Below, in pieces: positions 1 to 8,505 of a stretch of 18,928 nucleotides of DNA (its first letter is position 1; each line of letters starts with the position of its first letter). A model generated the notes under the pieces. That model saw nothing but the letters and a program-made list of their open reading frames with translations. It was not told where the DNA came from and did no database searches. The translations under genes were made by a program, and so were the position numbers. Origin of the DNA: Bacteroidales bacterium (lineage in GTDB: Bacteria; Bacteroidota; Bacteroidia; Bacteroidales; UBA10428); contig DAOUOU010000025.1 in assembly GCA_030626465.1 (NCBI GenBank), positions 1 through 18,928 of the forward strand. The letters run 5' to 3'.

Positions 1-2
1 GA

Positions 3-1190
3 AAAACAAGACAGTATGCCGAAGAGTTAAGAATAGCGAATTTGCAGCTAGAGACAGAGACCGAGAAAACTCGACAAGCTAATCGTCTTAAATCAGAGTT
101 TTTGGCCAATATGAGCCATGAAATCAGGACTCCGCTTAACGCTATCTCTGGTTTTGCAACGTTAATCTCTGAAGGAGATCTTGATTCAAGATCGCGTGAA
201 GACTATATGCACATAATAAATACCAATATCTCTATCTTGCTGAAATTGATCAATGATATCATTGATATCTCAATTATTGAAGCAGGTCAGTTGACAATAA
301 ACAAAGAAGTATTTAACCTTCATAAAATGCTGGAGGACATCTATGCCACATTTAGTGAAAAACTTAGAGTTGATGGAAAGAGTAACATTAAACTTATCTT
401 TGATAAGTCTGATTCCTCGAACAAATTGCTTAACTTATATTGCGATAAACTGAGAGTCAGACAGATATTAATTAATCTTATCAGCAATGCTTCCAAATAT
501 ACCCAAAAGGGGCATGTTAAATTTGGTTACAAAATAGAAGATCATGATATAAAGTTCTATGTTGAGGATACAGGACGTGGCATAGCAAAAGAGGATCATT
601 CTAAAATTTTTAATCGTTTTGAAAAGCTGGATGAATCTAAATTTCACAGGGGAACAGGAATTGGTTTAAGTATTTGTAATGCACTAACCAGAATGCTAAA
701 TGGTAAGATCTGGCTTGAATCTGAGAAGGATAAAGGATCTACCTTTTTCTTTAGTTTGCCAAAGGTTGTGTATGGAGTAAAAAGTAAATTGAAAGATTTA
801 TCAAAACAGGAAAAATTTACTCTGCGTCTGAATAATAAGACTATTTTAATAGCAGAGGATGACGAATCGAATTTCCAGTTGCTTAAATCGTATCTGGTAA
901 AAACCGGGGCAATAATCTTTCATGCCCGTGATGGATTGGAGGCTATTGAATTAGGAAAAAAACAGAAATTTGATCTGATTCTGCTTGACATTAAGATGCC
1001 CAATCTCGACGGTTATCAAGCAATTGACAAGCTGAGGAAATTATTGCCCGATGCACCTATTATTGCTCAAACTGCTTATGCAATGTCTGAAGACAGGTTT
1101 AGAATTCTTGAAGCCGGGTTCACTGACTATATTTCCAAACCTATCTCAAAACAGGTGTTGTACACCATTTTATCTCAGCATATTGCCTGA
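3..1190 (+). CDS. Hybrid sensor histidine kinase/response regulator, 5' truncated
   Basis: This is the C-terminal part of a two-component hybrid kinase. The frame is open to the left edge, so the true start lies outside the window and any sensor domain is unseen; the TTG at 42 is not believable as a start because coiled-coil-like sequence precedes it in frame. Numbering from that TTG: HisKA H-box MSHEIRTPLN with phospho-acceptor His26; HATPase_c with N-box (about 141-149), G1 DTGRG (176-180) and G2 GTGIGL (204-209); then a receiver domain from about 266 with acidic E272/D273/D274, phospho-acceptor Asp316 in LLDIKMP and Lys366 in ISKP. All catalytic residues are present, so it should autophosphorylate and pass the phosphate to its own receiver. 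No DNA-binding output domain follows. The signal sensed and the downstream partner cannot be told. The gap to galK is 300 bases, so a link to galactose control is not supported. Confidence 0.93.
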   Translation, partial: KTRQYAEELRIANLQLETETEKTRQANRLKSEFLANMSHEIRTPLNAISGFATLISEGDLDSRSREDYMHIINTNISILLKLINDIIDISIIEAGQLTINKEVFNLHKMLEDIYATFSEKLRVDGKSNIKLIFDKSDSSNKLLNLYCDKLRVRQILINLISNASKYTQKGHVKFGYKIEDHDIKFYVEDTGRGIAKEDHSKIFNRFEKLDESKFHRGTGIGLSICNALTRMLNGKIWLESEKDKGSTFFFSLPKVVYGVKSKLKDLSKQEKFTLRLNNKTILIAEDDESNFQLLKSYLVKTGAIIFHARDGLEAIELGKKQKFDLILLDIKMPNLDGYQAIDKLRKLLPDAPIIAQTAYAMSEDRFRILEAGFTDYISKPISKQVLYTILSQHIA

Positions 1191-1490
1191 TAATTTCTCT
1201 GTAGAGCAAGCAGAATAAACCAAAGCTGGAAATAAACCTGCCTGCCGTTAACCTTACCCTTATAAGCAGCTAATTCCCAAATCCATGAGTGGCAGAATCC
1301 AGTACCAGAGATATATCTTTCTATAAAGCAAGATGTTATCATATGTTCTGTAACTCCCTTTTCAGATCAGCATTGTCTTCAGGTAAGATTTGAGCTACTA
1401 TTTAGATCGATTTGGCCTCATTTCTTTTACAATTTTCATTTATATTTACCGCCAGTCAAATTAATCTCCCACATTATTTAATACTCAATT
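1191..1490. other. Intergenic region upstream of galK
   Basis: This 300-base gap holds no credible ORF, RNA gene or terminator that I can see. It becomes AT-rich towards galK, and a TATATTTA word at 1441-1448 resembles the Bacteroidota -7 box imperfectly, without a TTTG at the expected -33 distance. The promoter of the gal cluster probably lies here but cannot be placed. Confidence 0.5.
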
Positions 1491-2660
1491 ATGTTAGACA
1501 ACAACCCAATAATTCAAGCGCTAAAAGAAAAGTATGAAGAACAGTTTCAATCGCAGCCTGATTTTTACAAAGCTCCGGGAAGAATTAACCTCATAGGCGA
1601 ACATACCGATTACAATGACGGTTTTGTATTACCGGCAGCAATCGATAAAGCAATTTATTATGCCGCTTCAAAAAATGATTTGAATAAGCTTCGCCTTTTT
1701 TCTTATGACTATGATGAGTTTTTTGAGATTGGTACCGATGAATTAAAAAAGGTCGAAACTCATTGGGCAAATTACCTGATAGGAGTAACTGCGCAATTTC
1801 AAAAAAGAGGATTAAAACCGGGAGGGATTGATTGTGTATTTGGGGGAGATATTCCACTTGGTGCAGGTTTGTCTTCATCGGCTGCCCTGGAATGCGGCTT
1901 TGCATATTGTCTTAACGATCAGTTCAATTATGGAATTGATAAGTCGGAACTGATCTTTATGGCTCAAAAAGCTGAACATGAATATGCAGGTGTAATGTGT
2001 GGTATTATGGATCAATTTGCCAGCACGTATGGCAAAGAGGGACATGTTATGAAGCTTGATTGCCGAAGTCTGGACCATGAATACTATCCCCTAACCAACG
2101 ACCAAGCAGATATTATTCTTTGCGATACAAAAGTTCAACATTCCCTGGCCTCTTCGGAGTATAATATTCGACGTAATGAATGTGAAAAAGGAGTCGCTAT
2201 AGTAAAAGAAAAATACCCGCAGATCAATTCCCTGCGTGATGCCAGTCCGGAAATGCTTGATGTGGTAAAAAACAAAATGGAAGAAAATGTTTACCAGCGT
2301 TGTCACTATGTAATTCATGAAATTATACGGGTAGAAAAGGCTTGTCAGTCTCTGTTAAAAAATGACTTTATTACTTTTGGGAAACTTATGTACGAAACAC
2401 ACAACGGGTTGAGCAAAGAATACCTTGTAAGCTGCCATGAACTGGATGTTCTGGTTGATATTGCGAGAGAAAACTCCGATGTTTTAGGTGCCAGAATGAT
2501 GGGAGGTGGTTTTGGCGGTTGCACCATCAATATAATCAGGAAAGGAGGAGCTGAAAAATTTATTTCAACAATTGAAAAAGAGTACTCAAAGAGAACAGGT
2601 AACATGACAGAAATCTACAGGGTGATAATTGCTGATGGCGCAAGGAAATTGAATCCTTAA
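1491..2660 (+). CDS. galK: Galactokinase
   Basis: GalK phosphorylates alpha-D-galactose with ATP to galactose 1-phosphate, the first committed step of the cytoplasmic Leloir pathway. The 389-residue length is normal for the family. Visible motifs are the galactokinase signature GRINLIGEHTDY (residues 30-41, with Arg31, Glu37 and Asp40 expected at the active site), the GHMP ATP-binding loop GDIPLGAGLSSSAALE (119-134), the segment CGIMDQFAS with Asp174 as likely catalytic base, and the C-terminal GHMP motif MMGGGFGGC. The start is the only ATG that keeps the full N-terminus, and no Shine-Dalgarno sequence is evident. galT begins 13 bases after the stop, so the two are almost certainly co-transcribed. 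The identity is secure; other GHMP sugar kinases lack this signature. Confidence 0.97.
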   Translation: MLDNNPIIQALKEKYEEQFQSQPDFYKAPGRINLIGEHTDYNDGFVLPAAIDKAIYYAASKNDLNKLRLFSYDYDEFFEIGTDELKKVETHWANYLIGVTAQFQKRGLKPGGIDCVFGGDIPLGAGLSSSAALECGFAYCLNDQFNYGIDKSELIFMAQKAEHEYAGVMCGIMDQFASTYGKEGHVMKLDCRSLDHEYYPLTNDQADIILCDTKVQHSLASSEYNIRRNECEKGVAIVKEKYPQINSLRDASPEMLDVVKNKMEENVYQRCHYVIHEIIRVEKACQSLLKNDFITFGKLMYETHNGLSKEYLVSCHELDVLVDIARENSDVLGARMMGGGFGGCTINIIRKGGAEKFISTIEKEYSKRTGNMTEIYRVIIADGARKLNP

Positions 2661-2673
2661 AAACAGAAATATT

Positions 2674-3720
2674 ATGAATGTCTTCAAGCTCGAAGATCAC
2701 CCTCACAGAAGATATAATCCTCTTACCGGCGAGTGGGTTCTGGTTTCACCTCACAGAGCAAATCGCCCATGGCAGGGTCAGGTTGAGAAAAAAGAAGACG
2801 AAGAACTTCCTCGTTACGATCCCGATTGCTATCTATGCCCGGGAAATATCCGTGCCGGTGGTAAGAAAAACCCCGATTACAAAGATACTTTTGTCTTTAC
2901 CAACGACTTTAGCAGTCTGCTTTCCGACACCCCTACCGGACGAATGGATGAAAACGGACTTTTCCTGGCTGAATCAGAGCAAGGCCTTTGTAAAGTAATC
3001 TGTTTCTCGCCCCGCCATGACCTTACTATACCACAAATGTCTATTGATAACATAAAGAAGGTTATAAAAGATTGGGCACAGGAATATGAAGAGCTGGGAA
3101 AAATAGATTATATAAATCATGTACAGATTTTTGAAAACAAAGGAAGTATCATGGGATGCAGCAATCCTCACCCACACTGCCAGATATGGGCACAAAAAAG
3201 TCTGCCGGTAGAAATTATTAAAGAGCAAAAGCATTTATCAGAATACTATGATCATTATGGTTGTACCCTTCTCTCTGCTTACCTTGAAGCTGAACTCCTA
3301 AAACAAGAACGTATAATCTGTACCAACGATACTTTTGTTGCCCTTGTACCTTTCTGGGCTGTATGGCCATTTGAAGCTATGGTTATTTGCCGCCAGCCTG
3401 TTAAAAACATTGCATCGTTCAGCGATAAAGAAAAAACAGATCTGGCAGATATCTATAAGCAACTCACAGTTCGCTACGATAATCTGTTTGAAACATCATT
3501 CCCTTATTCGATGGGATTTCATCAGGCTCCTGCAGATAGAAAAGAGCATCCCGAATGGCACTTGCACATGCATTTTTATCCTCCGCTTTTGCGATCAGCC
3601 ACAGTGAAAAAATTCATGGTAGGTTACGAGATGCTTGCTAATCCTCAACGTGATATTACTGCTGAACAGAGTGCATTTAGGCTCAGGTCACTGTCGAATG
3701 TACACTATACATCGAAGTAG
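2674..3720 (+). CDS. galT: Galactose-1-phosphate uridylyltransferase
   Basis: GalT exchanges UMP between UDP-glucose and galactose 1-phosphate, giving UDP-galactose and glucose 1-phosphate, the second Leloir step. The 348-residue length and motif placement match the class I (HIT superfamily) enzyme. The zinc pair Cys52/Cys55 sits in CYLCPGN, with His115 and His166 as likely further ligands. The active-site HPH triplet is at 166-168 in NPHPHCQIWA, His168 being the expected uridylylated nucleophile. The C-terminal HLHMHFYPP block is also present. It follows galK by 13 bases. galE is not in the window, so UDP-galactose recycling must be encoded elsewhere. Regulation is presumably shared with galK. 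Confidence 0.97.
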   Translation: MNVFKLEDHPHRRYNPLTGEWVLVSPHRANRPWQGQVEKKEDEELPRYDPDCYLCPGNIRAGGKKNPDYKDTFVFTNDFSSLLSDTPTGRMDENGLFLAESEQGLCKVICFSPRHDLTIPQMSIDNIKKVIKDWAQEYEELGKIDYINHVQIFENKGSIMGCSNPHPHCQIWAQKSLPVEIIKEQKHLSEYYDHYGCTLLSAYLEAELLKQERIICTNDTFVALVPFWAVWPFEAMVICRQPVKNIASFSDKEKTDLADIYKQLTVRYDNLFETSFPYSMGFHQAPADRKEHPEWHLHMHFYPPLLRSATVKKFMVGYEMLANPQRDITAEQSAFRLRSLSNVHYTSK

Positions 3721-3805
3721 AAATTGACAATTGTATTGGAGAAGATGAAAACATAAAATTACGGTGGATTGAAACTGAAGGTAATAACCGAAAAAAGAAT
3801 ATCTT

Positions 3806-3813
3806 TATTTTTG
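3806..3813 (+). promoter_or_regulatory. Candidate -7 box upstream of the symporter
   Basis: TATTTTTG matches the Bacteroidota -7 consensus TAnnTTTG exactly and lies 66 bases before the symporter ATG, in the 159-base gap after galT. No TTTG is visible at the usual -33 spacing. It could give the symporter and small protein their own transcript besides read-through from galKT. In AT-rich DNA such a word can occur by chance. Confidence 0.3.
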
Positions 3814-3879
3814 ATGCTAAAATTATTAGTTTATATCCTGACAATATAGTACTATGTATAACCCGGAAAATAATAAAAC

Positions 3880-5592
3880 ATGGAAAGTTTCTCATTAACC
3901 TGGATAGATTGGGCGATCATGCTCATCTACTTTGTCTTTGTGCTTGGAATTGGCTGGGCACTTAAAAAATACATGAGCAATGCAACCGCCTTTTTGGAAG
4001 CAGGGCGCTCACTTCCTGCATGGGTCACAGGTCTGGCTTTTATTTCTGCCAACCTTGGAGCCCTCGAAGTAATGGGGATGGCCGCTTCTGGTGCCAAGTA
4101 TGGTATGGCTACCGTGCATTTTTACTGGATAGGAGCCATACCTGCAATGATCTTTCTTGCTATTTTTATGATGCCCTTCTATTATGGTTCGAAAGCCCGG
4201 TCTGTGCCGGAATACCTGAAGCTTCGGTTTGATGAAAAAACCAGAGGCTTTAATGCTTTTTCTTTTGCCATTATGACCATCTTCGCATCCGGTATTTCGA
4301 TGTATGCGCTGGCAACATTGGCCAAAGTATTATTGCCTATTCATTTCGAGATCGGCCCCTTTTCAGAATTTGATCTTTACCTGTTCGTTTCAGCAATTAT
4401 TGTGCTTGTTTATACTTACCTTGGAGGTTTAAGATCAGCTATTTACAACGAGGTACTGCAATTCTTCCTGATCGTAATTGGCTTCCTGCCCCTTGTAATT
4501 CTTGGATTGATTCATATCGGTGGCTGGGATGGTATGGTAGAAAAACTGGCTTTAAATTCCGAAACTGCCGGCTTCCAGCATTCCTGGGCAAATATCAGCT
4601 CATCACATCCAATGGGAGGTGTGATAGGAATTGTGATGGGGCTTGGATTTGTACTCTCATTCGGATACTGGTGCACCAACTTCCTTGTTGTGCAGCGAGC
4701 TATGGCTGCCGGTTCAATGAGTGCTGCACGCAAAACTCCCCTTATCGGTGCCATTCCGAAAATGTTCATCCCCTTCCTTGTGATCATTCCGGGCATAATA
4801 GCTATTGCTCTGCTTAATTCTGGAGATGAAATGTTTTCCTTACCATTAAAAGGTACAGGTTATGATTACGATATGGTAATACCTATGCTCTTAAAACGTT
4901 ACTTACCGACGGGGGTTCTTGGGCTTGGACTAACTGCACTTATGGCTTCCTTTATGAGCGGTATGGCAGGTAATGTTACTGCTTTTAATACTGTTTGGAC
5001 ATACGATATTTATCAGAGTTATATTGTTCGCGGCAAATCAGACAAACATTATTTGCGGGTTGGACAGTTCACTACTATTTTTGGTGTGCTGGTAAGTATT
5101 CTTACAGCTTATGTTGCTGCACTATTTAATAATCTGATGGACTTTCTGCAGCTTATTTTTGCTTTCATTAACGCTCCACTTTTTGCTGCCTTCCTTCTGG
5201 GTATGTTCTCAAGAAGAACAACTGGTCACGGAGCTTTCTACGGATTGCTCAGTGGTACTACTGCTGCAGCCATTGTACATGGATTGACAGCTCCTGTTGG
5301 GGCCACTACCCTTGTAAAAGGAGGATGGTTCGGTACAGTCATTAAGGAATTCCCAAGCGAAATGGCTCAAAATTTCGCTATCGCTATCGTTGCATTCTCT
5401 GTCGCTTTCATTGTTACGCTGGTCATTTCGTATCTGACTAAGCGAACTAAAACCGATGATGACTTAAAAGGCTTGGTTTATCAGCTAACACCAAAAATAG
5501 TTGACGACAGTAAAAATTGGTATCAAAGGCCTGTCGCACTGTCCTGGATTATTGGTATCATTGCAATTATTTTAAGTGTCATATTCTGGTAA
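3880..5592 (+). CDS. Sodium:solute symporter (SSS family), likely galactose/glucose:Na+ type
   Basis: This is a 570-residue polytopic inner-membrane protein of the SSS/SGLT family, which couples sugar uptake to Na+ entry. About 13-14 hydrophobic helices can be counted. The family block GGLRSAIYNEVLQFF (182-196) corresponds to the SSS signature seen in SGLT-type carriers, and a conserved late block reads AFINAPLFAAFLLGMFSRR, followed by TGHGAFYGLLSG. Length and pattern fit the vSGLT-like branch better than the proline or pantothenate branches. Placement right after galK and galT suggests galactose as substrate; this is inference from context, as binding residues cannot be checked without an alignment. 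A small two-helix membrane protein starts 18 bases after the stop. Confidence 0.9.
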   Translation: MESFSLTWIDWAIMLIYFVFVLGIGWALKKYMSNATAFLEAGRSLPAWVTGLAFISANLGALEVMGMAASGAKYGMATVHFYWIGAIPAMIFLAIFMMPFYYGSKARSVPEYLKLRFDEKTRGFNAFSFAIMTIFASGISMYALATLAKVLLPIHFEIGPFSEFDLYLFVSAIIVLVYTYLGGLRSAIYNEVLQFFLIVIGFLPLVILGLIHIGGWDGMVEKLALNSETAGFQHSWANISSSHPMGGVIGIVMGLGFVLSFGYWCTNFLVVQRAMAAGSMSAARKTPLIGAIPKMFIPFLVIIPGIIAIALLNSGDEMFSLPLKGTGYDYDMVIPMLLKRYLPTGVLGLGLTALMASFMSGMAGNVTAFNTVWTYDIYQSYIVRGKSDKHYLRVGQFTTIFGVLVSILTAYVAALFNNLMDFLQLIFAFINAPLFAAFLLGMFSRRTTGHGAFYGLLSGTTAAAIVHGLTAPVGATTLVKGGWFGTVIKEFPSEMAQNFAIAIVAFSVAFIVTLVISYLTKRTKTDDDLKGLVYQLTPKIVDDSKNWYQRPVALSWIIGIIAIILSVIFW

Positions 5593-5610
5593 CAGTAAAA
5601 ATAATATACT

Positions 5611-5817
5611 ATGGGCTTAGATATAAAATTTCCTATCGGACTGATGTTCGCAATTTTTGGCATGATCCTCACTATTTTTGGTTTAGCAACAAATGGTGAT
5701 GAAATGTACGTATTGTCTCTCAATTCAAATATCAATTTATGGTCAGGGATCTTTATGCTGGTATTTGGAGGATTTATGTTGATAGCTTCCCTGATCACCA
5801 AAAAAGCAAAGAACTGA
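5611..5817 (+). CDS. Small two-helix membrane protein, possible symporter accessory subunit
   Basis: This 68-residue protein is almost entirely two hydrophobic segments, about residues 7-27 and 42-62, joined by a short polar loop and ending in a basic tail KKAKN, which by the positive-inside rule would sit in the cytoplasm with both ends inside. It starts with ATG 18 bases after the symporter stop and is followed by a strong terminator, so it is the last gene of the gal transcript. I recognise no named domain. Small membrane proteins encoded right after SSS transporters exist, which makes an accessory or stabilising role plausible, but this is inference from position. The composition matches its neighbours and argues for a real gene. 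Confidence 0.72.
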   Translation: MGLDIKFPIGLMFAIFGMILTIFGLATNGDEMYVLSLNSNINLWSGIFMLVFGGFMLIASLITKKAKN

Positions 5818-5842
5818 TGTTAGTAATCATCCTTTAAAAGGT

Positions 5843-5886
5843 AAACGAAGATTGTTGCTAAAAACTCAATCTTCGTTTCTTTTTTT
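5843..5886 (+). terminator. Intrinsic terminator of the gal cluster
   Basis: A perfect 12-bp inverted repeat, AAACGAAGATTG at 5843-5854 and CAATCTTCGTTT at 5867-5878, encloses a 12-base loop and is followed by CTTTTTTT at 5879-5886. This is a textbook Rho-independent terminator placed 25 bases after the small protein stop. The permease on the minus strand converges on it, but on that strand the hairpin is followed only by a weak T-tract. Confidence 0.92.
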
Positions 5887-5927
5887 GGATTTAAAAATTA
5901 TCTACAAACAAAAGCGGAGTATGATAA

Positions 5928-8351
5928 CTATTCCATTTTTAATGCTTCGCTCGGATTCCTTCGTGATGCTGTAAAACACTGGTACAATACAACCAATATC
6001 GCGAGTACCAATGCAATTGCCGATGCCAGAATAAAACATTTTGGAGAAACTGAAATTTTCGAATAGAAATCTCTGAGCCATACTCTTGAGAAAAAATAGG
6101 CAGCAATCCAGGCAATAGCTGAAGCAATAAGCAATAATACCACTGTCTCTTTTAAAAGTAAATAAATGATCTGATAAAAAGTAGCTCCCATTGATTTACG
6201 AATTCCTATTTCTCGAATACGTTGATTGGAAGTAAATGAAACAAGTCCGAACAAACCCAGACATGCAACGAATATTGATAACAAAGAAAACAAATAAAGA
6301 ATTCTACCTGTTCTGATAACAGAGCGATAATTCTGATCAAAATCTTTATCGAGAAAAAAGTAAATAAATGGGTATTCACTGGTATATTCTTCCCAGGTTT
6401 CTTCAAGGTATTTAATCGATTTTTCAATACCCTTGCTACTTAGTCGTACATTTAGGAATCCTTCTTGATTACCGGGCATTAGAGAAATAACCAGAGGCTC
6501 AATTTCTTTATCGACACTTTCAAAATGAAAGTTTCGTACAACCCCTATTATTTTAAACTTCTTGCCTTTTTCTTCAGCAAATCCAGGCATTTCCAGTTGT
6601 GTCCCAAGAATACTATCCATATTTAATTCGCGAGCAGCAGCTTCATTTATTACACAAACTGCGGTATCAGAAGTTATTGAAGAAGAAAGAAATCTTCCTT
6701 CAACCATTTGAAGACCAAATGCTTCACGGAAATCATGGTGAACAAAAATGTGATTCATAATATAATTTTTCCGTGTTGAATCATCCTCAACGATATAGGA
6801 GGTTGCAATAAATTTTCGGCCCGGAATAGAATTTGAATTTGTTACTGACTCGATATTTGGATGTTGAAGAATTTCCAGTTTAAAGTCATTGATCTGATCC
6901 TGAAGAGCATCTGGTCTGCGAATAACAAGAATACGTTCTTTTGTAAATCCTAATTCTTTATTTAACATATGCTCAACCTGTGCAAATACAATCAGAGAAA
7001 CTATTATTATGAGAATCGAAACAAAAAACTGAAATATCACAAATACTGACCTTACCCGTCTGTTTTTTACTCCTTTATTTAGTATTCCATGCAATACCTT
7101 CACAGGTTCATACGATGATATAAAAAACGCCGGATAACTACCTGCTGATAAACCAAGCACCATGGTAAACAATATTATTGAGAATACGGCAGGTAAATTC
7201 TTTAAAACATTAAACTGCAGGTTAACACCCAGATAGTTATTAAACCCGGGCATTGCAAGTTCCGTAATTAATAATGCGAAGACAAGAGCAATAAAGCTAA
7301 ACAACACAGATTCGGTTAAAAATTGAAAAATGAGTATCCTTCTCTCCGAACCTATTACTTTTCTGAGAACTACCTCACGTGCCCTGTTGGAAGAATTGGC
7401 CGTGGATAAATTCATGAAGTTAAGGGAGGTAATTATCAAAATTAACATAGCGATTACACCAAAAGTATATACATAAAGAGCCCTCCCGTTTACTTCAAGT
7501 TCATTATCCAAATTTGAATACAGATGTATCCTGGTTAATTTCTGTAAATCATACCGGAATGCTTGTTCTCCCTCGCTAAAACTTGCAAGTGTAGTTCCCA
7601 GAATTTCCTCTACCTGAGGAGTTACATACTTCTCAACAAATCGATTTATATCTTTCTTAAGTACAACAATATCAGTACTTTCTTTTACCTGTATATAGGT
7701 ATAAAAAAGATGGCTAAGCCAGATATCCGGTATATATTTCTCTAGTGTTACTATTGAGCCCAGCAAATCGAAATGAAAATGAGAATTATCGGGAACATCT
7801 TCCATTAATCCGGTTACTGTATAATAATTCTCTTCCGTCTCAATGCGCAGTTTTTTCCCAATAGGATCTTCATCTCCAAAATATTTTTTCGCAGTCGACT
7901 CTGTAAGGACTATACTCCTTGGTTTTATCAGTACACTATCAGGATTTCCCTTAAGAAGATTGAAAGAAAAAAGTCTGAAAAAATTAGAATCAGTAAAAAG
8001 AAAATTGTCTTCATTGTATTTAATATCGCCATTGGATACCAACCAGGCATCAAAATGGCCAATACGTGTCGACCTTATTACTGCATCATTTTCTTCAACA
8101 AGAGCTTCTGCCATTGGGGGAGCTGTAACAGCAGCATTCAAATCAATCCCTCGTAACTTCCCATGAACAGTAACCCTATATATCTGGTCGGCGTTTCTAT
8201 GAAACTTATCATAACTTAGTTCATGCAGAACATATATTGTGATTAAGAGTACAGAGGCCATCCCAATTGCTAATCCCAGGATATTTATAAATGTATATAT
8301 TTTATGAGTAGCAAGGCTTCTGAGCGATATGACAATGAAATTTTTAAGCAT
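5928..8351 (-). CDS. ABC transporter permease, two-module FtsX/MacB-like
   Basis: This is an 807-residue inner-membrane protein with duplicated MacB_PCD + FtsX architecture, common in Bacteroidota. The first module has a helix near 20-42, a periplasmic domain about 43-285, and helices near 292-313, 345-366 and 386-410. A central helix follows at about 435-458, then a second periplasmic domain and helices near 685-706, 732-756 and 772-794. Both FtsX modules show the cytoplasmic coupling motif: AREVVLRKVIGSERR after the first helix and IREIGIRKSMGAT in the second. Such proteins pair with a LolD/MacB-type ATPase and drive mechanotransmission, export or lipoprotein handling, but no ATPase gene is in the window, so the substrate is unknown. 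The last residues, NPSEALKME, are typical of the family. Confidence 0.93.
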   Translation of the reverse strand: MLKNFIVISLRSLATHKIYTFINILGLAIGMASVLLITIYVLHELSYDKFHRNADQIYRVTVHGKLRGIDLNAAVTAPPMAEALVEENDAVIRSTRIGHFDAWLVSNGDIKYNEDNFLFTDSNFFRLFSFNLLKGNPDSVLIKPRSIVLTESTAKKYFGDEDPIGKKLRIETEENYYTVTGLMEDVPDNSHFHFDLLGSIVTLEKYIPDIWLSHLFYTYIQVKESTDIVVLKKDINRFVEKYVTPQVEEILGTTLASFSEGEQAFRYDLQKLTRIHLYSNLDNELEVNGRALYVYTFGVIAMLILIITSLNFMNLSTANSSNRAREVVLRKVIGSERRILIFQFLTESVLFSFIALVFALLITELAMPGFNNYLGVNLQFNVLKNLPAVFSIILFTMVLGLSAGSYPAFFISSYEPVKVLHGILNKGVKNRRVRSVFVIFQFFVSILIIIVSLIVFAQVEHMLNKELGFTKERILVIRRPDALQDQINDFKLEILQHPNIESVTNSNSIPGRKFIATSYIVEDDSTRKNYIMNHIFVHHDFREAFGLQMVEGRFLSSSITSDTAVCVINEAAARELNMDSILGTQLEMPGFAEEKGKKFKIIGVVRNFHFESVDKEIEPLVISLMPGNQEGFLNVRLSSKGIEKSIKYLEETWEEYTSEYPFIYFFLDKDFDQNYRSVIRTGRILYLFSLLSIFVACLGLFGLVSFTSNQRIREIGIRKSMGATFYQIIYLLLKETVVLLLIASAIAWIAAYFFSRVWLRDFYSKISVSPKCFILASAIALVLAILVVLYQCFTASRRNPSEALKME

Positions 8352-8400
8352 AATCTATTATTATCGAATAAGTGATCAATATTCGAGCCATTGAATATAA

Positions 8401-8429
8401 ATTAATGATATACAGTTATATACATTAAT
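8401..8429. repeat. AT-rich inverted repeat in the permease leader
   Basis: ATTAATG at 8401-8407 and CATTAAT at 8423-8429 are perfect complements, and inner ATATA/TATAT pairs extend the stem to about 12 bp around CAGT with one bulged base. It lies 50 bases upstream of the permease start. There is no T-tract that would make it a convincing terminator on either strand; an operator or leader structure is possible. Confidence 0.45.
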
Positions 8430-8484
8430 CAAATTTGTAGTCATCTGTGCGTTTCTGGACATACCTCTGTCCGAAGACGTATAT

Positions 8485-8492
8485 CAAATATA
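8485..8492 (-). promoter_or_regulatory. Candidate -7 box for the permease
   Basis: On the minus strand this reads TATATTTG, an exact TAnnTTTG match, with TCTG 18 bases further upstream as an imperfect -33 element. It would start a transcript near 8478 with a leader of roughly 125 bases that contains the inverted repeats at 8457-8472 and 8401-8429. It overlaps no coding sequence. Confidence 0.33.
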
Positions 8493-8505
8493 TGTAAACG
8501 GGATA

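Noticed and set aside
42..44. TTG at 42 as the start of the histidine kinase
   Set aside because: The frame is open to the window edge with coiled-coil-like sequence before it, so the gene is simply truncated by the window.
1591..2605. Several antisense ORFs across galK and similar ones opposite other genes
   Set aside because: They lie opposite well-identified genes, have no recognisable motifs and look like codon-bias shadows.
7563..8166. Plus-strand ORFs opposite the permease
   Set aside because: They are cysteine- or serine-rich shadows of the strongly supported FtsX-family gene on the minus strand.
8457..8472. GGACA/TGTCC hairpin as a terminator for the SiaB-like gene
   Set aside because: The stem is only 5 bp and no T-tract follows on the minus strand; kept only as a possible leader structure.
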